Source: FEN-1297 sp046705645 | GTDB taxonomy: Bacteria; Bacteroidota; Ignavibacteria; Ignavibacteriales; Ignavibacteriaceae | Assembly: GCA_046705645.1 (NCBI GenBank) | Contig: JBJKQE010000060.1 | Location: 1-64,000, forward strand | DNA length: 64,000 bases | Direction: 5' to 3' | Shown: positions 1 through 7,964 of the stretch, in pieces | Layout of the letters: each line of letters starts with the position of its first letter | Numbering within the stretch: the stretch's first letter is position 1 | Notes under the pieces: model-generated | Databases searched by the model: none | The model's input: the letters and a program-made list of their open reading frames with translations, nothing else | What the model was told of the DNA's origin: nothing | Made by a program: the position numbers and the translations under genes

Positions 1-1433
1 GGATGACGGTAATTTATCCCCTGCAAGGAGAGTTCAGGCTTTTCATCTCCAAATTGCTGTGCAAGAATTGTATGACATGCAGTGCAGTTCTTAGTTATAA
101 CTTTTCCATCTTTACTAACGTGTTTACCGTCGTGGCATCTAAAACAGCCTGCCGAATATAAGTGACCTATATTATTAGGATATCTTTTCCAAGAAACATT
201 CATTGAAGGAAAATAATTTAGTGAATAAATTTTTTGTACTTTTTTGATTGAATTTTCTATACTAGCTTTTTTAGCAGCATATATAGCCGGATAATTTCCC
301 TGGTAAAACTCTTCAATAAAAGTTTTAATACTATCCAATGCTATAGGTTTGCTCGAATATCCAGCATCCAAAGCTCTTACAGAAATACTTTTAATATAAG
401 GAAGGGTTGTGTCGATAAATCCATCTGCCATCATATCATTTACTGAAGATGCAGGCGGACTGTAGACATGCGTGGGCCGGTTATGACAGTCAATGCAATC
501 CATTGTTCTGTAATTTCCGTTCTTTAATTGTTCTTTTGAAACAGGAATATCTGTGCTTCTATAAATGGTAGATTTTCCATTTTTTGATTCTATTTTAACC
601 CAGGGAATAACCTGGCGTGATGAATCCGTTGCCAGATAAGTAATTTTATTTGCAATGTTCATATGCCAGTGAATACCTGATGTTACACCGGATTCTTCAT
701 TTCCACCGCCAATATTTATCAAGAGTGTTAACGTCATTCTTGAATTATCCTTATCAGATAGGAAATAAACTTTTTTCTTCTCCATCTTGCTGTAAAATGC
801 ATTGGGCCAATGGCACTGCTCGCATGTGCCTTGTGCGGGTCTTAAATTTGCAACAGGCGTTGGAATTGGTTTGGAATATTTATTAAATATATATGAATAA
901 ACCTGGTAAGCCCCGCTTAGTTTGGATTTAACGTACCAAGTAGTTCCGGGACCGATATGACAAGCTACGCAGGCAACACGGGCATGAGGTGAATTTGCAT
1001 GCGAAACATATTCGGGATTCATAACTTTATGACAAATCGTTCCGCAAAAATCTACCGATTCGGTATAATCATATGCTTTAAAACTTCCGAAAGCTGTAAA
1101 GATTAACAAGAGAATAGTCCCAACAGTAAAAATTGTAACTGCTCTTCTTTGTTTGGGATCGTTCAAATCAATTTTGGGCAATATTTCATCTCTATGCTTT
1201 CCATGCCTTTCCCGGACATGTTCCCGATAAATTCCGAATGCAATAAGTAAAAGCCCCATGATTAGAATTGCAGGTAAAATTATGAAAGTTATTATTCCCA
1301 AATACGGAGATTGTTTCGAACTGAATGCTTCTAAAATTGTTAATAACAATATTATGGCAAAACTGCCAGTAGCAATAGTGGTTCCTGTAAGTGTAATAGG
1401 ATTATAAAACGATGCGGGCAGCCATTTTCTCAT
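1..1433 (-). CDS. NapC/NirT-type membrane-anchored multihaem cytochrome c (3' end cut by window edge)
   Basis: The 477 visible residues start with ATG at 1433; the C-terminus lies off the left edge. Three hydrophobic segments (about residues 10-38, 44-69 and 98-116) precede a periplasmic haem region. Six c-haem motifs are visible: CGTICH at 130-135 (a CX3CH spacing), then CVACH, CEQCH, CIDCH, CFRCH and CTACH. NapC/NirT/NrfH proteins take electrons from menaquinol and pass them to periplasmic partners; classical members have one membrane anchor, four haems and about 200 residues, so this is a long relative. It is the last visible gene of a minus-strand run with a cytochrome b and two large multihaem cytochromes, 48 bases after the cytochrome b stop. 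The terminal partner is not visible. Family placement is fairly secure; the substrate is unknown. Confidence 0.8.
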   Translation of the reverse strand, partial: MRKWLPASFYNPITLTGTTIATGSFAIILLLTILEAFSSKQSPYLGIITFIILPAILIMGLLLIAFGIYREHVRERHGKHRDEILPKIDLNDPKQRRAVTIFTVGTILLLIFTAFGSFKAYDYTESVDFCGTICHKVMNPEYVSHANSPHARVACVACHIGPGTTWYVKSKLSGAYQVYSYIFNKYSKPIPTPVANLRPAQGTCEQCHWPNAFYSKMEKKKVYFLSDKDNSRMTLTLLINIGGGNEESGVTSGIHWHMNIANKITYLATDSSRQVIPWVKIESKNGKSTIYRSTDIPVSKEQLKNGNYRTMDCIDCHNRPTHVYSPPASSVNDMMADGFIDTTLPYIKSISVRALDAGYSSKPIALDSIKTFIEEFYQGNYPAIYAAKKASIENSIKKVQKIYSLNYFPSMNVSWKRYPNNIGHLYSAGCFRCHDGKHVSKDGKVITKNCTACHTILAQQFGDEKPELSLQGINYRH

Positions 1434-1481
1434 TATTAATTTACTCTCTTTCTTCTAAAAAGGATTTTATTCCTAAAAACT

Positions 1482-2378
1482 CTACCTGTAAGCAAATATC
1501 ATTGCATAAATAATCCACACTATAATACTGAAGCCTATTGATAAAGCAATCCAACCGAAAACTTTTATAGCTTTTATTACGATTGGAGGATAAGGCTCAA
1601 CAAGATATTTTTCAAGCTCGCCCTTTTCAACAAGTTCTTTATATTCTGCAGGCCGATCAATTTTAAATTCTTCTAATGGTACTCTTCCTGAAAAAATAAC
1701 AATATCCATCGGGAATTTTTCCGGTCTTAAATGCGTGTTAAAAAAATGTACTGTAAAAATAAAACCGGTAGCCAGAAGTGCTTCATCACTGTGGATAATT
1801 GTAGCCACATTAATAATCCAGCCAGGTAAAATACTTGTTAACACTTCAGGAAACCACAGAGTTAATCCGGTAGAACCAATAACAAAAATTCCCCAAAATA
1901 CAGCAAAGTAATCGAACTTTTCCCAATAAGTCCATCTGCCGTATTGAGGCCTTTTACCCCTACCTAAAAACCATTTCAGAGTTCCAATTATATCTTTTAA
2001 ATCCTTTTTATTAAATAGCATGCTGTCTGGATTAAAAATTAGATTTTTCCAAGTTTTGTATTCTTTCTTTTTCAACTTTGTCAATTCAACAATATGAATT
2101 GTAAATATGGTAAGCATTACTACAGCAAAGAAACGATGAATATAGCCGGCTGACTGAAATCCGCCTAGTAGATGAGACAAAATAACTGCCCAGCCAGTGT
2201 ATGAGAATTTTAATGTCATCCCTGTAAGTGCGAGACTTATAAAACTTACAATCATTGCAATATGCAATACACGATTGAGACGAGTGAACCGTTGGTACTG
2301 CAATTTTTTCTTTCCATTAGAAATTACTTTTGGGGATTCTAATTTTTCATCAACAATCTTTTCTGCTGAATTATTCAT
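1482..2378 (-). CDS. Cytochrome b561-type di-haem membrane subunit
   Basis: This 298-residue integral membrane protein resembles the cytochrome b subunits of formate dehydrogenase and hydrogenase, which exchange electrons between quinones and periplasmic c-haems. About five membrane segments are visible, with histidines suited to b-haem ligation in LNRVLHIAM, YIHRFF, FTIHIVEL, ATIIHSDEALL and FTVHFF. I chose ATG 2378 over an in-frame upstream start at 2414: it follows a GGTGAAG ribosome site and overlaps the upstream cytochrome stop by 8 bases, which suggests translational coupling. The sequence is clearly related to the C-terminal membrane domain of the 738-residue protein at 4448-6664, for example in the H..EA.LAT and FPMD/YPMN stretches, so the two are paralogues inside one operon. 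The electron-flow direction is not shown by the sequence. Confidence 0.85.
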   Translation of the reverse strand: MNNSAEKIVDEKLESPKVISNGKKKLQYQRFTRLNRVLHIAMIVSFISLALTGMTLKFSYTGWAVILSHLLGGFQSAGYIHRFFAVVMLTIFTIHIVELTKLKKKEYKTWKNLIFNPDSMLFNKKDLKDIIGTLKWFLGRGKRPQYGRWTYWEKFDYFAVFWGIFVIGSTGLTLWFPEVLTSILPGWIINVATIIHSDEALLATGFIFTVHFFNTHLRPEKFPMDIVIFSGRVPLEEFKIDRPAEYKELVEKGELEKYLVEPYPPIVIKAIKVFGWIALSIGFSIIVWIIYAMIFAYR

Positions 2379-4416
2379 TATCTTCACCTTTAATTTCATT
2401 TCCTGAAGTTTCATCCGTCTCAGAATTATCAGCTAATAATTTTTTCATCTCTTTCCTGTATTGAAGTGAACGTGGAAGCCATAATAATGTATGAACACCT
2501 GCAATAAAAAATGTTCCAACTAAAAGACCTGTCATGCCCCAAAATGTCCAGAACAAAAATGGATATTTTGCCGGTTCATGATGTGTAGCGTGGGTAAAAT
2601 ATCCGGCAAACTGTCTGGTAGCTCCTTCATGGCACTTTTTGCATGTCTCAACTTTATTTTGAAAACTAAGATGAGATTTTGGATTCTCAACCGGTAAAAT
2701 ATCATGTGCACCATGGCAGTCCCAGCATTTTGCAGTTTTAGCATATCCTAATCTCGAAACCTGTCCATGATAAGTATTGAAATAAGATTCTGCATAACTT
2801 TTATGACAGTTACCGCAGATTTGCATAATCTCAAGTCTAAAACCGGCATTATCTGTACGACTTATTTTATGAGCACTATGACAATCATAGCATACTGGCA
2901 GCCGTTTATCAGTTTTAGTTACACTAGGTGAATGGACGCTGCTTTCCAACTGCTTTTCAATTCCGTAATGACATTTTCCGCATGTGGCCGCAATATTATT
3001 TCTGTTTACACTAGAATTTGGAGCATCATGAGGAAGTTCCATATGGGCGGTATGACAATCAGTACATGTTGCTGTTACAGTTAATCCGCTTTTCAATAAT
3101 CCTTTACCATGAATACTTTCAGTATAGTTTTCAACTATATCATGTTCTTTACCAACATATCTTACTGCTGCGGGCTCACCTTTACGATGGCATTTTCCGC
3201 AGAGTGTTGGAATATTTGTGTGGAAAATCGGAGAAGCTGGATTTTTATTACTCAACACATAATGAGAGCCATGGCATTCTTCGCATGTAGGTGCATTTGG
3301 ATCATTCTTTGCATATAACTGTCCATGTATACTCTGCTTATATTGATCACCCTCGTTTGCATGACATATTGAACAATCAACCTTAGAGGTTATTCCAGTA
3401 CAAGGCCGAACTAAAGACGGATTAACCATATTATGACATTGACTGCATGAAATTTTTGAATGTACAGAATTTTGCAGTTTTACAACATCAACAAACATGG
3501 AACGGCCGTCAGCTGATTTTAAATTTGTTCTGCCGTGACAGTTTAAACAATCCTGATTAGCTACGCTTTCCTTATATAAAACATTCCTAATTTTGTGCGG
3601 CGGATGGCAGTCCACACAAACCGGAAGTGTATGAGGTTTTTGTTCCCACAATTTACCTCTAATAATTTTTCTATGTACAACTTCAATTTCCTGATGGCAC
3701 TTTGTACATGTAGCAGGAATATTTCTTCGAGCAATTGTAGATTGAGGATCGGACGGCGGAAGAATTTTATGCGGCGAATGACATGATGCACAATTTGCCG
3801 CAACAGAAAGTCCTTTTTGAAGAAGTCCTACACCATGAATACTTTCAGAATAATTTTCAAGAATATGATCCTGCGGAATATGCCTCTGTACCTGAACTTT
3901 TGTTCCTTCTTTATGACAAGAACCGCAAACAAAAGGAATTTTAATCGGCGCTACAGCCGAACGAATATCATTTACAGGAAGAATATCATGAGATCCATGG
4001 CAATTCTGACAACGCGGAGCTAACGGATCTCCTTTGGCAACCGCCTTCCCATGAATACTTTCCGAATATAATTTCTGTGCGTCATCATGGCAAGGTGCAC
4101 ATTGAGCAGGTGCAACATTAGTTTTATGAGGAAAATCTGCTCCCGCAAGGTCAGCATGACAATCTATACATTGATTACCGCTATGAACTGATTCAGCTAA
4201 CTTTTTACTGTCAACATATACGGAAAATGATTTACCATTTTTTTTACCGGTAAGTGTTTTATCACTATGGCACATCAAGCAATCGCTGTTTTCCTGTCCA
4301 TATAAAATTGAACTCAGGGCAAGAATTGAGACTAAAGTTAGTAAGGATTTTCTAGTAAGAATATTATGAAAAAGCAGTTTGTAAAAATTCATCCGATAAT
4401 AATTCCTTCTTTTCAA
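2371..4416 (-). CDS. Large periplasmic multihaem cytochrome c (19 CXXCH motifs) with C-terminal membrane anchor
   Basis: The protein has 681 residues, an N-terminal signal sequence ending near YGQ (residue 41), 19 CXXCH motifs counted by eye between residues 46 and 596, and one C-terminal membrane segment (about 619-643) with a charged tail. The haem region contains an internal duplication: residues 46-275 (8 motifs) align with 290-517 (8 motifs) in the same order, including the recurring SIHG and NI..TC..CH blocks, followed by three extra motifs. Two starts are possible: TTG at 4416, which has AAAGGA at good spacing, or ATG at 4392, with a weaker site. It lies 31 bases after the 738-residue cytochrome stop and overlaps the next gene by 8 bases. 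A role as a periplasmic electron wire or reductase subunit is inferred; no reductase active site is recognisable. Confidence 0.85.
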   Translation of the reverse strand: MKRRNYYRMNFYKLLFHNILTRKSLLTLVSILALSSILYGQENSDCLMCHSDKTLTGKKNGKSFSVYVDSKKLAESVHSGNQCIDCHADLAGADFPHKTNVAPAQCAPCHDDAQKLYSESIHGKAVAKGDPLAPRCQNCHGSHDILPVNDIRSAVAPIKIPFVCGSCHKEGTKVQVQRHIPQDHILENYSESIHGVGLLQKGLSVAANCASCHSPHKILPPSDPQSTIARRNIPATCTKCHQEIEVVHRKIIRGKLWEQKPHTLPVCVDCHPPHKIRNVLYKESVANQDCLNCHGRTNLKSADGRSMFVDVVKLQNSVHSKISCSQCHNMVNPSLVRPCTGITSKVDCSICHANEGDQYKQSIHGQLYAKNDPNAPTCEECHGSHYVLSNKNPASPIFHTNIPTLCGKCHRKGEPAAVRYVGKEHDIVENYTESIHGKGLLKSGLTVTATCTDCHTAHMELPHDAPNSSVNRNNIAATCGKCHYGIEKQLESSVHSPSVTKTDKRLPVCYDCHSAHKISRTDNAGFRLEIMQICGNCHKSYAESYFNTYHGQVSRLGYAKTAKCWDCHGAHDILPVENPKSHLSFQNKVETCKKCHEGATRQFAGYFTHATHHEPAKYPFLFWTFWGMTGLLVGTFFIAGVHTLLWLPRSLQYRKEMKKLLADNSETDETSGNEIKGEDNE

Positions 4417-4447
4417 TATTTATCCTTTGTAAACAAATTAACCCATT

Positions 4448-6664
4448 TTATTTTACAATATTATCATCATTACCGGATTGTTGATCTTTTAATTTTTCCA
4501 ATTCTGCACCATGCTCTTCGGCCATTTCTTCTTCGGTAAGATATCCTTTTACCCATGAAGTATTCATTGGATATATTTCCGGATTGAATATTACGAAGTA
4601 AAAGTGCCAGACTATTATTGCTAAAGTTGCAAGCCATGCTTCGTAATAATGAATAGTTCTGGCGATCTGCCATCCTAGTAGTGTGAATATATCAATGAAG
4701 GTATTGTTAAACCACATGATAGTTCCGGTTACCGTCATTATTATTGTACCCCATACTAAGGCCCAATATTCAGCCTTTTCCACATAACTGAAACGTTCTA
4801 ATTTAGGTTTGGTCTTTGATATACCAAGATTAAACTTTGCAACATCTAAGGCATCCGTAAAGTCCCTTCTTCTTGGGAATAAATCTTTAATTAGCTGCCT
4901 TCCTCTTGCTGTAAATGATACATAATAGATATGATACAAGCTTGTAAAGACAAGAATAACAGCAGCAATTCTATGAAGTATACTTCTGTATTCAAACGCA
5001 TTTTCACTTAAGTCCCTAATATGCGATACCCACCATGAATTCGGGAATTGAAGCATAAAACCGGTTATTACAAGAATAATAAAACTTATTGCTAACAGAA
5101 TATGCTGTACCCTTTCATTGACATTCATCCTTAAATAAAGTGAATGGGTGTGTCTTTCCTCTGCTATCATGCCCATTTGTCTAAGCTTTTTAATTTTTGC
5201 CTTCTTCAAGAAGTCAAGAATATTATGTAGAAGCATCATGCCTATGATTGATACAATCATTATTATATACATCAAGGCAATCCAATATAAAATGGGCTCT
5301 TCTTTCTTATTTGCAGAAGATGCATGAATATTGCCTACTGCAAATTTTTCATTTGCGCCGGGATGACATTTGCCGCATGTCTTTGAAAGGTTTCCTTTAT
5401 ATACACTGGATCTAGGATCCGATGGAGGTAAAATTCTATGAGCTGTATGGCAGCTTGCGCAATTGGCTACCGTTGTTGCACCTCCCTGTAATGCAAGCCC
5501 GTGATAGCTGTCCTTAAATGTCTGCCATCTATTAGGGTTAAGGCCATATTTTTGAGATAGGGTTACCGAAGCATGGCATTTTGAACATACTTCCCGCGAC
5601 AAATTCGCATATGATGTTGGAGCCTTTGGATTACTCGGTTTCAAAATATTATGTTCGCCATGGCAGTCGGTACAAACCGGTGCATCATTACTTCTATTTT
5701 TCAAAACTGCTATGCCGTGAATACTCTGTTTATATTCATCAGCAATTTTTGGATGACATTGACTACAAGTATTTGGTATATTAAACCTGTTCACTGTAGA
5801 AGTCGGATCACTTGGACCTTTAACGGTATGGGCAGTATGACAATTTACACAGTTAGCTGCTTTACCGTTACCAGCGGCTAAAGCCTTACCATGCACGCTA
5901 CTCTCATAAGAACTTATAAATCCTGCAGAAGGAGAGGTTCTAGCTCGTATTTCAGAATTATCCAAATGACAAGACAAACAAAGTTTTTCTTGAGCAATTT
6001 TCAACTTAGCAGAATCTTTAACCGCTGAAATAGAAACAATGGGATTCTTGTGGCAGGTAATGCAGGTTGGCGCTCCTTTAATACCTTCCCTTACACCATT
6101 TGCATGCGCTGATGATAAATACTCTTTCTTTTTTTCCGGATGACAACTTCCGCACGCATCTACAATATTTGTTTTATAAAACTTTGAACCGGGAACTTTG
6201 GGAGAAATTATGTCGTGAGTACCATGACAGCCTTTACAATTAACATCTTTAGTGCCGTCTATTCCGTTGGCTTTTAACATTTGCGGATGAAAAGGATGCA
6301 AGACCGCCGCATCTTTATGACATGATTCGCAATTTATCGGCTGTATATCTTTTTTATGCGGTATGTTGTTAATATCGAATCCGACATGGCAGGCAATACA
6401 TTGAAGTTTACCGTGAGCAGAATGATTGAATACTTTAGCATCTACAAATAAGGAAACAGTCTTTTTACCTTTTTGCATCGTCAATGTATTGTCGCTGTGA
6501 CAAGTAAGGCAGTCATCATTAGTTTGAGCACTAAGTTTAACCGAAGTTACCAATACAAGAAAGGACGTCATTAATATGACTAAGATATCATTTTTTTTAA
6601 GGAGTGATAATAACGGATTAGATTTATATTTTTTTCTTACCATTTGCGAATTGAAAACTAACAT
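4448..6664 (-). CDS. Fusion of multihaem cytochrome c with a cytochrome b561-type membrane domain
   Basis: The 738-residue protein has a signal-like segment (about residues 27-46), a periplasmic haem domain with 13 CXXCH motifs counted by eye, and from about residue 455 a membrane domain with five hydrophobic segments. Histidines in VQHILL, SILHRI, LYHIYY, RTIHYY and VWHFYF are candidate b-haem ligands. The first haem block (DCLTCHSDN) matches the start of the repeat unit in the neighbouring 681-residue cytochrome. Quinone-side b-haems and periplasmic c-haems in a single chain form a self-contained quinol:cytochrome conduit. It is the first large gene of the module. ATG 6664 has only a weak AGG-type ribosome site; a second Met at residue 8 has none. 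Function beyond electron transfer cannot be read from the sequence. Confidence 0.85.
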   Translation of the reverse strand: MLVFNSQMVRKKYKSNPLLSLLKKNDILVILMTSFLVLVTSVKLSAQTNDDCLTCHSDNTLTMQKGKKTVSLFVDAKVFNHSAHGKLQCIACHVGFDINNIPHKKDIQPINCESCHKDAAVLHPFHPQMLKANGIDGTKDVNCKGCHGTHDIISPKVPGSKFYKTNIVDACGSCHPEKKKEYLSSAHANGVREGIKGAPTCITCHKNPIVSISAVKDSAKLKIAQEKLCLSCHLDNSEIRARTSPSAGFISSYESSVHGKALAAGNGKAANCVNCHTAHTVKGPSDPTSTVNRFNIPNTCSQCHPKIADEYKQSIHGIAVLKNRSNDAPVCTDCHGEHNILKPSNPKAPTSYANLSREVCSKCHASVTLSQKYGLNPNRWQTFKDSYHGLALQGGATTVANCASCHTAHRILPPSDPRSSVYKGNLSKTCGKCHPGANEKFAVGNIHASSANKKEEPILYWIALMYIIMIVSIIGMMLLHNILDFLKKAKIKKLRQMGMIAEERHTHSLYLRMNVNERVQHILLAISFIILVITGFMLQFPNSWWVSHIRDLSENAFEYRSILHRIAAVILVFTSLYHIYYVSFTARGRQLIKDLFPRRRDFTDALDVAKFNLGISKTKPKLERFSYVEKAEYWALVWGTIIMTVTGTIMWFNNTFIDIFTLLGWQIARTIHYYEAWLATLAIIVWHFYFVIFNPEIYPMNTSWVKGYLTEEEMAEEHGAELEKLKDQQSGNDDNIVK

Positions 6665-6925
6665 GACTGCCTACCTGACATTTCTATTTTTTCTGTAAAC
6701 ACTAGTTATCTGGATTTTAACCTTATCGGCAGTAATTATGCCCGTGTTATAAAAGTCTCTAAACTATTTCTTAACCAGATTCAGTCCAGATTAGATCATT
6801 ATTTTTTAATTATAGAATTATTTATTTAAATGAATATTTATTACTGTGTATTTAGATTACTACCGGATGTTATTCTTTATACTTTATAATATTCGTAATC
6901 TATTTTCAACCTGAAACTTTTACAT
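6665..6925. other. Leader region of the cytochrome operon
   Basis: This is the AT-rich stretch between the cytochrome operon start and a tiny upstream peptide gene. It presumably holds the promoter of the multihaem module. I could not identify a convincing -7/-33 pair, operator or riboswitch in it. Confidence 0.4.
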
Positions 6926-7000
6926 TTATATTGTAAAAGCAAACCCGAACATTGCAACTATAAAGAACACAAAAAGTAAGTACATAATTATATTTTTCAT
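6926..7000 (-). CDS. Candidate 24-residue single-pass membrane peptide
   Basis: A short frame opens with ATG at 7000 and ends with TAA at 6926-6928. Its product starts MKNIIMYLLFVFF and is almost wholly hydrophobic, the length of one membrane helix. A strong ribosome site, AAAGGA, sits 7-8 bases before the ATG, and this is the main evidence that it is translated. It lies 61 bases downstream of the universal stress protein gene and about 260 bases upstream of the cytochrome operon, all on the same strand. Very small membrane subunits are known in respiratory complexes (CydX, CcoS), but no sequence similarity to these is evident. It could be chance, although the site quality and hydrophobicity argue against that. 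Confidence 0.5.
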   Translation of the reverse strand: MKNIIMYLLFVFFIVAMFGFAFTI

Positions 7001-7061
7001 TTTGCTATCCTTTGCTTTATTAAACCTTGCCTTAACATATTTTCAAGATTATTTCATTTAA

Positions 7062-7583
7062 TTAATTAAACAAATACTTTCCGAAATTATTTAATTGATA
7101 TTTACTTTCATCTAAAGAAATTGAATTCTTACAATTCTTTAACTCGTTATTGTTTATCAACATTACAGGAATATCTGTTTGCCTAATTACCAGATTACTT
7201 ATACTATCGGAATTAGGATTTAATACTCCGTGTTTATTATATGATACTATTATTATCAGATCTATATTTTCTTCATCGGCAAATTTCACAATTTCATTTT
7301 CAACTTTACCGCATTTTATCACTTGAATTAATTTAATACTGTTTTCCAAATTATTTCTGATAAATTTATTCATTTCCATTTTAGCATTTTCTTCAACACT
7401 ATAAAATAATTCATCCATTTCAGGGCTTTTTCTGGGTATTATTTCGTACGGAGAATTATCAAACACATTTAGTACATAAACTGCGGCATCATATAGTTTT
7501 GCAAAATCCAAAGCATATCTTAAGGCAGAAACAGAAAATATTGTTAAATCTAATGGAATTAATATTTTTTCAATCTTATTCAT
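7062..7583 (-). CDS. Universal stress protein (UspA family)
   Basis: The 173-residue protein begins with the typical Usp strand IEKILIPLDLT, then an ALRYALDFAKLYDAAVYVLNV helix-strand pair and an ENIDLIIIVSYNKHG segment. The fold matches a single UspA domain, usually about 140-160 residues. The nucleotide-binding signature of ATP-binding Usps, G-x2-G-x9-G-(S/T), is not intact: a lone G in KHGVLNP is followed by DSISNLVIRQ without the second glycine cluster. Nucleotide binding is therefore doubtful. It lies upstream of the respiratory operon on the same strand, which is common for Usps in anaerobic respiration loci. The ribosome site is weak. Confidence 0.8.
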   Translation of the reverse strand: MNKIEKILIPLDLTIFSVSALRYALDFAKLYDAAVYVLNVFDNSPYEIIPRKSPEMDELFYSVEENAKMEMNKFIRNNLENSIKLIQVIKCGKVENEIVKFADEENIDLIIIVSYNKHGVLNPNSDSISNLVIRQTDIPVMLINNNELKNCKNSISLDESKYQLNNFGKYLFN

Positions 7584-7964
7584 TATATATGCTTTATGTA
7601 CAAATAAATATCTAATTTTTTGCCTGATAAAAACAAAGAATATGCCGTAATTATCATCTTGAAAAAGTAGAATAAAACGTGATTATTGCCAGTAATAGCC
7701 ACATCTGAGAAATTGAAATATTTTACATTCTCATTATTGGGAGAAATAAAATCGAACTGTTGACATAGGCAACAATTCATTGTTGGGTACTTGTAAATTG
7801 AATTTTTATTAGAATTAAAAGAAAAATCTAATTTATGGTGAATTGAATTTTAGTTTCTTTTAGCTTTTGTTTTTAAAATATTATCTCACTTTAACCGGGA
7901 AAAGCATGTTAAACATTAAAAGTCAAATTCCCTTTTTTATTTGGATTCATTAACCTTTATTAGA
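7584..7964. other. Gene-poor spacer between universal stress protein and class V aminotransferase
   Basis: This region is 381 bases, AT-rich, and without a credible gene. A 65-codon open frame on the minus strand overlaps the stress protein start by one base but has no ribosome site and no recognisable composition. I see no tRNA, hairpin terminator or repeat here. Confidence 0.4.

Noticed and set aside
650..886. Plus-strand frame inside the NapC/NirT-type gene
   Set aside because: It is the reverse of a haem-motif coding sequence and has no independent support.
7583..7780. 65-codon minus frame next to the universal stress protein gene
   Set aside because: No ribosome site, no family resemblance, composition like the AT-rich spacer; only a one-base overlap speaks for it.
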